From contig NC_092566.1 of NCBI RefSeq assembly GCF_037975245.1, positions 9,652,001 through 9,716,000 on the forward strand: DNA of 64,000 nucleotides. The letters are read 5' to 3'. Under the pieces are notes generated by a model, which was given only the letters and a program-made list of their open reading frames with translations, was not told the DNA's origin and searched no databases. This DNA comes from Apostichopus japonicus (lineage: Eukaryota > Echinodermata > Holothuroidea > Aspidochirotida > Stichopodidae). Positions 33,840 to 46,558 of the stretch are shown in pieces. Every line of letters begins with the position of its first letter. Within the stretch, counting starts at the first letter, position 1. Both the position numbers and the translations under genes were made by a program.

Positions 33840-34990
33840 ATACGCTTCTTTTAATCAGTGCTATACACATTTTTTTCATCCTCTGTGATCTAGGATCATC
33901 CCTAGCAACAATAGGCACAGTAAGTTCTGTGCCATCATCCCATCAAAGTTTCCTTGCAATGGTTTTCCTCTTGAACGCAATGGCCAGACCAAACAGACTC
34001 AGTGTGAGCATTTCTGTGTCATCTTCAGAAGAAAAGAGAGAAATAAAACTTTATTCTACACTGACAGTCTAACCATTTTATTTATTTTTTATCTGTTGCA
34101 TTGATAGTAAAAAAACAAATGAACAAAGACTGCAAATGTGTTTTTTTTATATGATAAGTTAGCAGGACTATACTGTCATATGATTGCAGTGCTATCACTC
34201 TGCTGTCCTCTACAATCTGATTAATACTATGACAGAGGTCACATGTCTGCCTGTATTAGTAGCCTACATGTTGTTCCCATTATACAAGTGAAGATTCCAT
34301 TTGAATGTAATGTGTCCCCTTGGAGTAATATTGAATTAAAACATTGAATTTAATTTGATGTGACATTTGACCTATGTTTCTGGGGGGTCTGCTAGACATA
34401 GACTTTAACCCTAAAACACCTTCATACCAAGTTTTAAGAAAATCAACACAGCCATTTAAGAGGACTGTTTGACATAAAATTGGACACCCCACACAGACAA
34501 CTTTTACCCCTCCCTCAGTCAAACACTTCCGGTGACCATGCAATACCCCACAATGAATGACCCCTATTGGGAAAACTAACCACTACCATGGCAACTGTTG
34601 CGTAATACTGTTAATGGTCCAACTGGCAAAGGAACTACAATATTGTACCTAATCCTCCCTATCAGAGTGATTAGATAACAATTATTTGAAAATTCACATA
34701 CTGTAAGAGAGCGATTCTGTGTGCACAACACAAAGTTATGTGTTATGTGTAGACAAGGACTTTCCATACACACTTTCAATGTCTTAATGCATAGGTCATT
34801 GCAACCTGAATATACAATATGGAGGAATGAGATGAATAACTGCTCGGCAGAAATTCTTCTATAACAAGAGCCCAAGGGCACTGTGGTTCCTTGCTTGGGG
34901 TATATGACAATACACATAATATTATCAAGCAAGATTGGGCTCAAATAGTCCAAGTAATTGTGGTCCTACATGTTCCCATAAAGTAACCAA
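33840..34990. other. Intergenic, nothing recognised
   Basis: No supported gene. The open frame on the minus strand at 34576-34953 has no recognisable domain and begins in repeat-like sequence. Confidence 0.4.
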
Positions 34991-34999
34991 CACTATAGA

Positions 35000-35740
35000 C
35001 AACACTTTTGTGATCACAAAATGTGATCAGATTTTTGATCAAAAGACACTTTTGAGATCTAAATATGGCGTCGGAAATGTAAGAAATATAAGAGACCTAC
35101 AAGCGTGTCAACAGATATGATAACATTTGTGACCTCAGATGACATGACCTTTAAGTTTTAAAATGTTCCACCACCCCATTCACAACTTGTCCCAAAATAT
35201 CAACCATTTCACACCTTGGCATTGAGATTTAATTGCATTAAATGTCAAAAAATTAACTTTGAACTTGTATACATAACTTCACACACAAAGGTCACCCGGA
35301 GGTCAACCAATTGACATTTTTGATCGGTGAGACCTAAATAGAGCATGACTGTAAAAATTCAAACATTTTTTCTTTGCCCATTTTCTCCCCCCCCCCCAAA
35401 ATACTACTTTTTTAACATTAGCTGACCTTTGGTGACGTTGGATCACATGACCATTAAGTTTGAAAATATTCCCCTATACCATTTGCAACTTGTCCAAAAA
35501 AATCAACCTTGTAACACCTTGGCACTGGGAGTTATTGCATTAAATGTCTGAAAATTAACTTTGACCTCATATAACTTCGCACACGAAGGTCACACGGGGG
35601 TCAACCCATTGACATTTATGATCAGAAGGTACCTTTAACATCTGAAAATAGCATCGAAACTGTAAAATTCCACAAAACACGAAAAGGTCACCAGAGGTCA
35701 AATTGAGGTCAGGGGTCACCCAGATGCGGGTCGACAAATG
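35000..35740. repeat. ~300-bp tandem repeat, about 2.5 copies
   Basis: Units share TTTTGATC, ATGACCTTTAAG/ATGACCATTAAG, CCATTCACAACTTGTCC/CCATTTGCAACTTGTCC, CACCTTGGCA, TTGCATTAAATGTC, AATTAACTTTGA, CACACAAAGGTCAC/CACACGAAGGTCAC and GGTCAACC in order, at roughly 300-base spacing. The sequence is rich in AGGTCA/TGACCT half-sites (for example near 35683-35720) and carries a poly-C run near 35390. Confidence 0.65.
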
Positions 35741-35829
35741 GATTACATTGAAGCAACTCCCAACCCTAACAGACAATTTGTTTTCAAACAAGGATTTTGG
35801 AGTAGCCGACAACAGGAACGAAATTAGGA

Positions 35830-37374
35830 TTTAGGAGCACTTCACGTTTTAACAATGTTGATATTTTAACACTATCCTGGCTTCACTGATTAAATAGGCT
35901 TACGGCCTAGCTCTTGCTAAGTTGGAGTTGGACGTGACAATGTTATTTTCTACGAAATTTTAACAGATTTGTAGGTGCAAACAACAAAGACACACGTTTT
36001 TTTTTTTAAATGAAAGCTGAAGGTTAAGGAACGTGAAGCATCAATCGAATTAATCAAATAACTGCACGAAATTAGGACTCACCTTTGATGTTGTGACCTA
36101 GCCTACACAGACTTCAGTCTAGAAATAGTGTGCACGCTACCTAGGGCCTAAGTTAGAGCCCGTAGAGGCCCCTTTTCTTCTAAGTTCTATTTGAGGCGTA
36201 TTACAACGAACCGAACTTGTCAAAAAATTGGCAAAATCGCTTGGTCAATAACTTCCTGGGCTCCTGCCTTTAATTGTACCGTAAATTGTCGAGAGGAATA
36301 ATAAATTTAAAATGCCGGTATATCCTAGTCATTGAATCAACTTGAAGTAGGCCTAACGTTTAATACTAACTCGCATCATGTAGTGTACTTCACTTTTTCA
36401 CCTTTGACCCTCAAGTTTTCTGTCAAATTCACGTACGTACATAATATAAGCTTAAGGAGGTAGCACTTGTATGTTACTACGCGACTGTGGTCGCCGTTTT
36501 CTTGTTCGTCGGAAAATATCACAGAAACAGATTGTAGTAGTAGAAACCGTCAGGAGTGTCACTCGTTGACTTGTTAAATGGCTGTCAGCGTTGCTTGTTA
36601 TTGCACTTGCTTCAAGTAGCATTTTTTCACTCACAATCAAGTCAGAATTGATTGAAATATCTTTTCTAATCAGTTTGGGTTGTAGACAAGCCACACTACA
36701 TGACACCGACGGTTTTTTCTTGAAAGTCAGTCTAGAGCAATGTATAGGGTGTTCATTATGTGTTTGCATGAACAACTTAAAAATAGTAATACACAAAATA
36801 TGACGACAGATCATGATGAAGTTCGAATTCAATGTATAACGTTAAATGCTTGTCTACACTGCGGTTGGACACCTGCAATCACAAATAAGTTACGCTTGGC
36901 AGTTACATTAGCACACTGCGGTTCAAGCGTCCTTTGACTCGAGTCAGAGAACAATAGTATTTACTGTTGATGTCAGTTCTGCATGAAGATAAAAAACACT
37001 GATAATGTGCATTCTGACAGTTAACCCACCACAATGGAGGTTATAGGTCGGTTAATTACGCGGTGACTTGATTCGGGTTTTCAAGAATGGTATGGTTTAG
37101 ACAATTTATCCTTCACTGACCTTGTTTTCAGGTTTGCCAAGCAGAATTACCAGAGATCAATGTCTTAAACTACAGAAGTTATAAGTACCATATATTTGTC
37201 AAAACTCCTTTTTATTCTCAGAGGGTTATGGAATAATTTGTCTGAGAAAGTTGTACTTGCAAGTAGTGTACGAACATGGGAAGTATCACTTCCTTGGTAA
37301 GAATGGCTTTGGGTGTTCATTTAGAATATTTGAGAACAAATGGAGAGTGAATGCTTCCAGGAAAGTATTTTTGA
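35830..37374. other. Intergenic, nothing recognised
   Basis: An open frame of 126 codons on the minus strand (36452-36832) and overlapping plus-strand frames show no domain, no signal peptide and no clear splice context. I do not call a gene. Confidence 0.4.
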
Positions 37375-37672
37375 CAAGGGCGTAGGAACCGGGGGGCTGG
37401 GGGGCGCCAGCCCCCCCAGTGAAAAATATGGGGGGGGGGGCGGAAGTATCATTCCGCCCCCCCCCCCCCCCCCGCTCCGCAAGTCAGAAAACCCCTTTTT
37501 CATTTCCAAATGAGAAAAAAATCTCATTTGGAGCACCAAATTGCATTTAAGGCCAGGTGAAAATGCAAAATTCTTTACAAAATGGAGTGGGAATTGAAGT
37601 GTGCTATATTGCACCAAATTGCATCTGAGGCCACCTGGAAATGCAAAAAAAATCCAAAGGGGAGGGGGACAT
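37375..37672 (+). mobile_element. Truncated hAT-like miniature element
   Basis: Begins CAAGGGCGTAGGAACCGGGG and runs parallel to 40169-40480: AGTGAAAAATATGG, CGGAAGTATCATTCCGCC, AAGTCAGAAAACCCC, ATGAGAAAAAAATCTCAT, GCACCAAATTGCAT. It stops resembling that copy at GAGGGGGACA. Long C and G runs at 37430-37475 make the local base count uncertain. Confidence 0.6.
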
Positions 37673-37674
37673 CC

Positions 37675-39242
37675 ACATCAACTACATATTATGCTGATGG
37701 AATGTACTTACAAGTATTTCAAGTTTGTTAAGTTTTCGAAGATGTTGGAAGAAAGTGACTGGAGTTGGTTGTGGTCCAATCGCCTGCAACAAAGAAAGAG
37801 AAAGCAAATTATTTATATCTGTAATGCAAACGTAAAGCGACCTCAAACATGTTATTACTCCATTTGAAGCGATTGACTGTGCACCTTTGATTTGGCATTC
37901 TATATATGATCTAGGAGTTGTTCTTAACACACCCACCGGTTTTGTTAAGACACATACAGAGGCGGTAGAAGCGAGGAGGGGAGGGGGTGCACAAGGAGCA
38001 CGTTACCCTCAAAAGTGCACCCTTATTGTAAAAAGGACTCCATTTGTTGAAAAATTAAATATTATTGTTGTTAAAAAAAATGTCTAAATCTATGAGTGAC
38101 CTTTTGTTGACAAACATTCAAATACAGGATTTCGCAGTATGAACGCACAAAATGAATTACTTTGTTTGAGGTAACTTTATGCTTTGGTATGTTGGACCGT
38201 TCTGCGACTGAGTAAAATAACATTAGCTTCTAGCAACGGGATTGCGAATTGAATCACGTCACGGAAATGAGTAATACTTCCTTATATTTGATATGTAATA
38301 ATAAATAGATAAGTGAGAATTGCAAAGCTGTATCCGGCTTACAAGGAATGCAGCCAAATATTTGACAATTCAAGGGAGATAGTTTAGGGATTATACAGAA
38401 ACGAAATATCAGAAGAAAAAACAACAACAACTAAGTATAGCCGCTGATGAAGCTCCAGAAGGATATGTGTAGGTTTGTTACTGGTTTGATGTAGCTCTGC
38501 AATTGCATTGACCACTTTGCCTCTAAAGGAAGATCCTGATTGATTTAAAAGTCAAACTCTTTATATTTTGTGGACCCGTATAGGCCTCTTTATCTCCACT
38601 GTTCCTATAAGTATTTTTGTATATTTAGTTTGTTAACATACGTATTACTTACAAAGTTTCCAGGTTAGGTAAACGTGCAAACACATCAGGGGAAAGAACA
38701 CGCAGCTTATTAGTTTGTAGTTCACTGCAAGAAAGGTAAACTATGAGATGAATTCACAACAGGATGTGCCTTGCTTTCTAATATAAACACATAAACATGC
38801 AAATGATTGCTCTAAAGAAATGTATCTGAAAATTGTCTGTATTTCCTCAAAGCGGAATGGTACACAAATCAGTGTTCTTCATAAAAGCAATTATAATGAT
38901 ATTAATATAATATAAATAAATTTAATAGCCAGTATCCGTTTTTGGTTCACTTGGATAAATAAGGAAAGTGTAAAAAGGTTTATAAAACTATAACAATGTT
39001 TAAAAATTGCACGATGTGCAACTTTTAATGACATTTCATGAACTGTCAAATGTGTTCGGAAAATATATGAAATACATTGCTTATGACCGTATCTGCATTG
39101 CATTTCAAACCTTAACGAGAATGTATATAAGCCATAGTGACTAATCAACAAGCACAGACAAGTTAACGATTGCACTATTGAAAGATTTATCGTATTTTCA
39201 TGAATTAACATATTCATTAATTTACTTACGCTGTGCGTGCTT
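37675..39242. other. Intergenic, nothing recognised
   Basis: AT-rich sequence without a supported gene or bounded repeat. Confidence 0.4.
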
Positions 39243-40168
39243 CAGTGGCGTAGCCAGACTTTTTCATCTGGGGGGGGGGGCAAAGGGAGGGGGCGAAGGG
39301 TCTGATTGGTGGGGCAGACTAAGCTAGTACAAAAGACATACCAAACAGTTTGCATGACAAACTGTGGCGAATCGGGTATTGTGTCAGCAATGTAGGGCAC
39401 AGATGGTCACTCTAGTTAGCTGACGTTTTATGTTATTTCCACATAGGTATTATTAACGATAAAACAGATCACTGAAAAAGTCATCGATAGTACTCTTTAA
39501 AAATCTGAATAGACTATGCTCTTTCTGTCAGTATTCAAAGATGATCAGCATGATATCTGACTGGCCTGGGAGTGTAACCACCCCCCCCTCCCCAATCAAC
39601 AAAAGATGTTATCATTCCCCCTTCGGGCCCTTCTTTTGCACTGTCTAGGGCTCACTCAAACAGTTTAGCGAAGGTTAATTCGCCTATTCTGATGACTGTC
39701 TGCGACGAATTCGTCCAAATTGATCCCCTCGGACAGTTCCCTTTCGATATGTAAAACTCCGAGATCACTAAGGCGAGTGTCTGACATTGTGTTCCGCAGA
39801 TAGGTTTTGACGAGCTTCAATGTTGAGAAGCTGCGCTCGCATCCAGCACTCAATACCGGAATCGCAATGGCAATTTTACAAAGGCGTAACAGCTCTGCAA
39901 AGACATCATGATTATATGGCTCCAGAAACGATGTCAGCGACAGAAGGTTGGGTGGTGGCGTCTCTCCCGTGTTAGCGAACTAGCGCTGGAGGAGTCTCTG
40001 TGCTTGCGGAACCTCGTGTTTGAGGTCTTCCATGCTCGCATCGAAAACTTGGCCAAACTGTTCGACGCTTTCCATCCAGAGGTAATCCTTATATACTCTC
40101 TGGATTCAGTGATTGGATCCCTCTCATGATCTGGCAGTTTTCTGTGGAGAAGCGCTTGTTCATTTCCG
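39243..40168 (-). pseudogene. hAT transposase remnant (C-terminal dimerisation domain)
   Basis: The minus-strand frame 39665-39853 gives SAGCERSFSTLKLVKTYLRN, the hallmark of the hAT C-terminal dimerisation region (ZMYM1-like family), preceded in the same frame by YNHDVFAELLRLCKIAIAIP. Further upstream, across a frameshift and an in-frame stop, come NKRFSTENCQIMRGIQ and GKRRTVWPSFRC. The catalytic core is missing. An element end CAGTGGCGTAGCCAGAC lies at 39243, the expected position beyond the transposase stop. The other end is lost: the coding sequence stops abruptly at 40168, where another element begins. Confidence 0.75.
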
Positions 40169-40538
40169 CAAGGGCGTAGGAACCGTGGGGCTGGGGGGGG
40201 GGGCCAGCTCCCCCAGTGAAAAATGTGGAGGGGCGGAAGTATCATTCCGCCCCCCCCCCGCTTCGCAAGTCAGAAAACCCCTTTTTCATTTCCAAATGAG
40301 AAAAAAATCTCATTTGGAGCACCAAATTGCATCTAAGGCCTGGTGAAAATACAAAATTAAGTTTACAAAATGGAGTAGGTGTTGAAGTGTGCTATATTGC
40401 ACCAAATTGCATCTGAGGCTACCTGGAAATGCAAAAAATTCCAAAGGGGAGGGGGACACCCCCTCTCCTTAGACCCCTACCCCAGGCCGGCCATCAGTCT
40501 TCAGCCCCCCCACTCAAAAGTACCTTCCTACGCCACTG
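40169..40538. mobile_element. hAT-like miniature element, 370 bp
   Basis: Termini are CAAGGGCGTAGGAACC and the reverse complement of CAGTGGCGTAGGAAGG. It abuts the transposase remnant at its left edge. The flanking 8-mers (CATTTCCG and CTTTTTGA) do not match. The right flank CTTTTTGA does match the left flank of the 37375 copy (ATTTTTGA) at 7 of 8 positions, so 37375-40538 may once have been one composite element; this is weak because the words are T-rich. Confidence 0.6.
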
Positions 40539-41557
40539 CTTTTTGAAAACGCCTAGCAATTTTAGCGTGCTATGATTTGGGGCGATTGGCTATGCACTTT
40601 CAATTTATTTTAAAAGCATACCCATATACATGCAAGAACCAAAAACTCCACTTGGTTATTCTTAACACAAAATATATTTCATTATACGGAAATAAGTCCA
40701 AAAATTTTCCTCACCTTAATGCTGTTTGGGATCGGCGGTATATTTCGAATCTTCATGTAATTGTTGACAAGGGCTCTTTGGTTCCAAAAGTAGACTTCGG
40801 ACAAGTCCGAAAAAAGAAAAATCTTGAGTCTTCCTCTGCCACACACCAATTTCTTGGTCTCGTCATTTTATAAAATTATTATTTAGGCGTTTCGAACTTT
40901 TTCGCAACTTCGGCTCTACGATTTTGCGTTTGGTGCATCCGTACATGAGCAGTCTAACCTTTTCAGGGTACAAATACGTTGGTGGTCTGAACAACTCCCT
41001 GGTCTAACAAACGTATACGTATGTGTATGCAACTACGACAGTGAAAATTTACGATATCAAATAATAGTGCGGATGTTTGTGGTAGAAAAAAGACAACAAA
41101 GTCTGGTTGAACATCTCCACGTTTGCGGTCAACATCGAGAGGGCCGATGAAAGATGATATTACGTAATCATTCCTATCACGTTGCGTTCTCTCACACAGG
41201 AAATGAAGGTTAACGTTTTTTAAGTTGACGACATGCCATGGCCTTAGCCTTTAATTAGAACTATAGTTGTAAATAAAGAAAACAGTGTGTTTGGCGAATA
41301 GGATCATTTATATACCTACCAGTATGTGTATGCATGGAGGTCAAAAACAGGTAAAAAAAAACCAGGTAAAATGGAGGTAAAAAACAGTTTAACCTCCATG
41401 GAGGTAAAAACAGTTTTCCCTCCATGGTGTATGCATGTGTGCATGCGTGAGTGTATGTATGTATGCAATGCATGTACGTGTATAGGTATGGATGGGTGGG
41501 AATAACAAATAAGCTGCATTAATAATATATGATGCATTTCATTGAAAATAAGGCTGC

Positions 41558-41606
<49 letters not shown>

Positions 41607-41764
41607 CATAAATATATATTTATATATACATATATATATATATACTTATATATAAATATATATATATATTATTATTATTATTATAGAAAACCAGAGAAAT
41701 AAGATATGACTCATAATTGAAAAATAAGGAGTAAAGTTTTAGAAAATATATTAGAATTTCGGTC
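40539..41764. other. Intergenic with microsatellites
   Basis: No gene. Simple sequence includes GGAGGTAAAAACAG repeats with a CCTCCATGG palindrome (41330-41430) and a (TA)n block (41558-41680). Open frames across these are artefacts. Confidence 0.5.
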
Positions 41765-42065
41765 ACCTTGGGGCCTTCGTTAGCAATACTTGGCAGTCGA
41801 ATGAAAAGTACAAAATATACTAACACAATGAAAGTATGACGCTAGATAAGTGTAAGCTGCATTGATGGAATTAAAACCAAATAAACCATGACTATACAGG
41901 AAGCGGATGAATGAGAAAAGAACGGATAACATGTTTATAGAACTGATAGTTGTTAAGGCACTTAAGGGGTCCCAAGTCTTTGTCGAGGCCGGTGACTTAA
42001 TACGAAAGATCCAATCGATTTCTTTACGTTTACGTTCAGTAGCGAGCCTGAAGTTGGGGGGGGAG
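41765..42065 (-). pseudogene. Probable Penelope-like element 3' remnant
   Basis: The minus-strand frame has RLATERKRKEIDWIFRIKSP, resembling the Arg-rich, aromatic segment (R-R-E-x-x-W-I) at the end of GIY-YIG-bearing Penelope-like polyproteins. Downstream on the same strand comes GCTAACGAAGGCCCCAAGG and TGACCGAAAT, similar to the GACGAAGG...CCGAAA words that often follow such elements. It is short and degraded, and I am less sure of it than of the copy at 13.6-14.35 kb. Confidence 0.4.
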
Positions 42066-42499
42066 GGGGGATGCAGTGGCTGAAATTCCAACTTGATGGG
42101 TTTTGGAGCCAGAAAATTCCGACTGCTGCCTTGTACCCCCCACCCGCACTACTCGTGAACGATACGGTCAGTGTTAGTCAGACATCCCATCTTTCGCGAC
42201 TGCAATTTTGTTCCGAATTTTTTGCGGTACATTTGTAGCACTGGCCCTCACTTCACAAACTTATTATTCACTCTGGTAAAGCGGGTAAGCAACTGAGTTG
42301 AGTTATCTGCTTGATAGGCTACATAGACTACTAACTACAAAAGCTATGTTAATGTAACAAAGGGGAAAACCTTTTTTTCAACAAATTATATTCGACGACA
42401 TAGTGAATTACCCCAAAATACAGTGCTTTTTCCTAGCGCGCTTAATATTATTTTCTTGGGGGGGGGGGGCTATTTATCACTCACATGATTTTTTTTTAA

Positions 42500-42860
42500 A
42501 TTGTTCACTTCATTCCAACTGAGCATTGGGAATGAAATGAATACTTAAACATTTTGCAGAAAAATGTTGAGTTGACGACTGATACGATAAGTTATCAATT
42601 AAACATTTTGCAGAAATTTTTCAATTGCTCCATTGGAATGAAGTGAACAATTGAACATTTTGCCAAAAAATGTCCAATTGACGAGATAAGATATGTTGTC
42701 AATTCAACATTTTGCAGAAAATTTTTCAATTGCTCAGATGGAATGAAGTGAACAACTGAACATTTTGCAGCAAAATGTCCAATTCACGAGATATGATAAG
42801 TTGTCAATTAAACATTTTGTAGAAAATTGTTCAATTGCTCAGTTAAAGCAACTAAGCAAT
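42500..42860. repeat. ~110-bp tandem repeat, three units
   Basis: Units share GGAATGAAGTGAACAA, TGAACATTTTGC, AAAATGTCCAATT, ACGAGATA, TAAGTTGTCAATTAAACATT and TTTTTCAATTGCTC. Within each unit ACATTTTGCAGAAAA occurs twice, so the unit itself arose by an earlier doubling. Confidence 0.7.
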
Positions 42861-43097
42861 CCAAATTTTTTTTAATTTTTTGTAAGATTTTATCTTGTTA
42901 TCTAAACAATTTACTGAAAAATTTCACCCTATGGGGCAAAGTTTTTCTCATGTTGATGGCACTTTAAAGCTTCCGTAGATAAGCATTGAGCGAGATGCAA
43001 TTTCTAAATTTGACAAGGAAAACGTGGTAAATATGACTGATTAAAGGTCAATTTTGACCGAAAATTGTAGGTCACTCACAAATTACAAGAATATATG

Positions 43098-43170
43098 AAA
43101 TTAGAGTGCGACAGTCGGAAAAATTAGAGTGAGACAGTCGGAAATTCGGACTGTCGCACTCAAATTTTCC
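43098..43170. repeat. Direct plus inverted repeat of TTAGAGTGCGACAGTCGGAA
   Basis: TTAGAGTGCGACAGTCGGAA (43101-43120) is repeated as TTAGAGTGAGACAGTCGGAA (43124-43143) and then in inverted form, TTCGGACTGTCGCACTCAAA (43145-43164). The second and third can pair as a hairpin. Confidence 0.6.
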
Positions 43171-44042
43171 AACTATCATCAGTTTTACAAAGATTAGGGG
43201 TGGGGTGTGAGACACCCCCACCCCTCTAGCGACGTCCCTGAGTGTACGTATACACACGGCACGTCGAATAATACACGGGCGAAACTCGCAGTGTCCTGCA
43301 TTACCATTGAACTTCTGAGTTCGTATATTTTTCAAGAAACCGACACGGATACATACGACAACGTATACCAATATGTAAATGTCTCTCAAGATCGGTATGT
43401 CATAGGCACCTAGATGACTGAATTTCCCAGTGAGGTAAAATTCCTCCTAGATGGTAATCAAACGGTTTAAGAATTTTACCCAAAGGTGACCATATTTTAA
43501 TTTGGAGCATATATGGGGCCAATACATCATAACTTTAAGCCTTCGAAATAACCTATTGTAGTTGCATATAACAAGGTTTGAACCTAACTGGAGACCAAAA
43601 CTTCCCCGTATGCAACACCTTTGAAAAATAAAGAGGCGCGGGGGGGGGGGGGGGGTCGGAAAGAGGATTCAAGAAAGTTTGTAATATGTAGGCTTCTTAA
43701 ATAGTGCAGTTCCTAAAGGGTCTACTCGTTTGTATTGGGTTTTAATGCCTTCTGAATCGCTTAATTTTCAAACAGTTTCTGTGAAGACTACTATATTTCA
43801 GTCATACTTTCTCAAGCGTGGGCACAATGCCTAAGCGTGGGCACAATAAAGTTGCTGTCACACATGCATGTTAACCAATATGTATATGTGTAGTGTACGC
43901 GGCTGCGTGCAGTACATATTTTGTCTATGTATATATGTTAATCGTAATGTCTTTTTCCCGTGTTGATAGATGGGCTATAGTATGGGGTGCCTCCTATGAT
44001 AGTAAGAAACCCGTTACCATTAAGTACCATTGACGTACCCAT

Positions 44043-44381
44043 CAGTGGCGTCGCCAAGGGGGGGGGGGGGCTGGGGCCTGAAAAAAATCGTGCCCCCAGG
44101 TGCCCTTCCCCTTCAGATGCGGTTGTAGTGTTAAAAAAAATACTCAGACAAAAAACTTTATTTGCCTAAATAAATTAAAAACATCAATATTGGACAGATG
44201 CAAGCCCGAAAATTACTTCAAGTTGCTAAATATAGCACCAGATTGCATCTGAGGACCCTTAAAATTGATCCAAAATTCACAAAGTGGAAGGGAGAACTTT
44301 CCCCTATCACCCCTCCCACAGGACGGCATTTAACAATACACATTGTGCCTCCATAAGTAAGTGATGTCCCCCCCCCCCCTG
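44043..44381. mobile_element. Putative hAT-like miniature element
   Basis: Begins CAGTGGCGTCGCCAAGG and ends in a C run plus TG. The interior carries the family words GCACCAGATTGCATCTGAGG and AAAGTGGAAGGG seen at 37375 and 40169. The flanking 8-mers (GTACCCAT, TACTACAT) do not match convincingly, so the ends are provisional. Confidence 0.45.
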
Positions 44382-46550
44382 TACTACATGAAATTGGACA
44401 GTAATGATGGATGAAGAACCCGAAGTACATTTGTTTTTCCGTATCACATATTATTTCACAAAAATTACAAAATTTAAACCCCAATGACGTGCGGGCATAA
44501 TCTATACGAATTCAATACATCACTAACTATAGGTGGTGGCGAGATCCTCAATCCTAAATGTGATAGATTTTGTGTATAACTTCTGCATATCAGTTTCCAA
44601 TCTTATTTCCGAAAATTTTAATCAATAAGAAGTGCTGAATGTGAACAAATCCTAAATGAGAGTATATGCCTAGAGTCGGCGAATAAACAATTTTGGTTGT
44701 AAAATGTATACATGATATTTTTCTCAAATTGATACATATGACCTTGAATTTTACCCATCTTTTTAACTGTGTTAATGAAAATGACATATGTAAAGGGGGA
44801 TTTTGTAACACCTTTAGATCCAGAGATATGTGTGTTTTCCACGTCGCAAAAAGTACGCCCTCTATTCCATCTTGTTGCTAAAATGTGTTTTTTCCCTCTT
44901 TTGTTGGAGACTAGGTATTTTCCTTTATATTGTAACATGATTCAGCTAGGAGTTGATCACAATGCACAGAGTAAATTGGTAAATTTGTATAATTATATTC
45001 CAAACAAAATTGAAATAACCCTATCAATTAGACACAAGCATTTTACTGTTTTCCAAAATTATCATGGAAGTTTGATGTATTTTGCCACATTAGGAGGCTT
45101 TAAATGTATTGTCAATGTTAGTGCGATTAATTAAGTGAAAATAGCTATGGCTGTAGAAAATCGGAGGGTTGAGCGCCGTAGGCTAGGACTATATTGTAAT
45201 GGACTTGTCGCAACAGAAATGTGTATGTGTTTGTGTATGGGTGAGGCGGGGGGGGGGGGGTGGGGATATAATGATATTCTTTATAGCAAGTGATTTTAAT
45301 GTTATGATCACAAGCTGGCTGAAAAAATATACCATAATATATCTTACAAGCATGCAGCTATTTTTTTGGGTTGGGGGGGGGGGTGGTCAGGTCGACCGTT
45401 GTTTATATAGGATCAGCAAAGTCGTTGGGAGCTGGGGTTAGCATCGATGTGGGGCAGATCTCCATGCCCCTGCCCCCATATCCCACCGTGCTACTGTTTA
45501 CAAACAAGTGAAAGCGAAATTTTCCAAATGCATCCATGTAAACCACAAATGAATACTTCTACAGAAAGGCTAACCTAACACAAATAAGACTATAGGCATG
45601 CATGTGTGTTTGACAAGTAATACTGATGAGAACTCCGCATAGTGCATATTTTTACACAGTACAACTAAACAAGTCTACTACAGTACTATTATAAAAGTTA
45701 CCAGCGTTAGCCTTTTCACACAATAGATCTAGCGTATTTTTTCACCTTTCTAGGATTCCAGCATACGTTTTATCAAAAATCGCACCAAATCGGTAATTCA
45801 CAAAATAATTACTTTGTTTTCTGAAACTTTGAGACCAAATTACCACTTGGCAACCCAATAAAATATATTTATAGGCTTCCGTGGCTTTTACACTATAATA
45901 CCGCGTGAACTGTTTTAATATTAATGGGTTTTTCATACTTGGATTTTTCATTAGGACTGAATCAGCATTTTTGTAAAATCCACAGTTAATTTTCTTGTAT
46001 TATTTCCTGATTGTTATTAACCGTTTTAACTTGTTAAAATAATCACTAGACTGCCTATGATATGAATCAGTGCAACGAGCAGTCAACGAATTATTGAAAA
46101 CAACACATAACAAGTGAGTGAAACTGATTATCTAGCGTTTTCTGGGGTTTTATTTTGGCAAATCTAACGTTTTATTGTTACTTGTCGCTGGTAACCCTGA
46201 TTATTATTATGCTAACCGTAAATGACCTTTGGCCACCCCGTACTAGTTTTTAGTGATTGACAGATCAGCTGTGCCGCAACCCATTACAACTCCCTGGTAG
46301 TACAGTAGATACTGTAGTGTAATCGCACAAAAACATCGTGTGTTATGACACATGTCACATACGTTGTACTCCCTGTCCCAGGGCAACTCCGAATATTGAG
46401 CCCATCGTTTTAAATTCTACACTTGTTGCTAGCGTCCATACTGACACGATTTTTATCGTCAACTCTTCTTCGAAATCGGGTGTTTTTCGTAAAAAGCATG
46501 CATCCTGAATTCCTGACCATCGTCGATACAATACTATATAATAATCATAA
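44382..46550. other. Intergenic, nothing recognised
   Basis: Open frames at 44618-44938 and 44769-45134 overlap on opposite strands and have no recognisable domain. G runs occur at 45247 and 45374. No gene is called. Confidence 0.4.
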
Positions 46551-46558
46551 CTGACCTA

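Noticed and set aside
36452-36832. 126-codon minus-strand frame
   Set aside because: No recognisable domain, overlaps plus-strand frames, and no splice or duplication evidence supports it.
43201-43240. A hAT-like end (CCCCTCTAGCGACGTCCCTG)
   Set aside because: No matching opposite end or 8-bp flank was found within reach, so no element is called.
44618-45134. Overlapping frames of 106 and 121 codons on opposite strands
   Set aside because: Mutually overlapping, no domain, composition like surrounding intergenic DNA.
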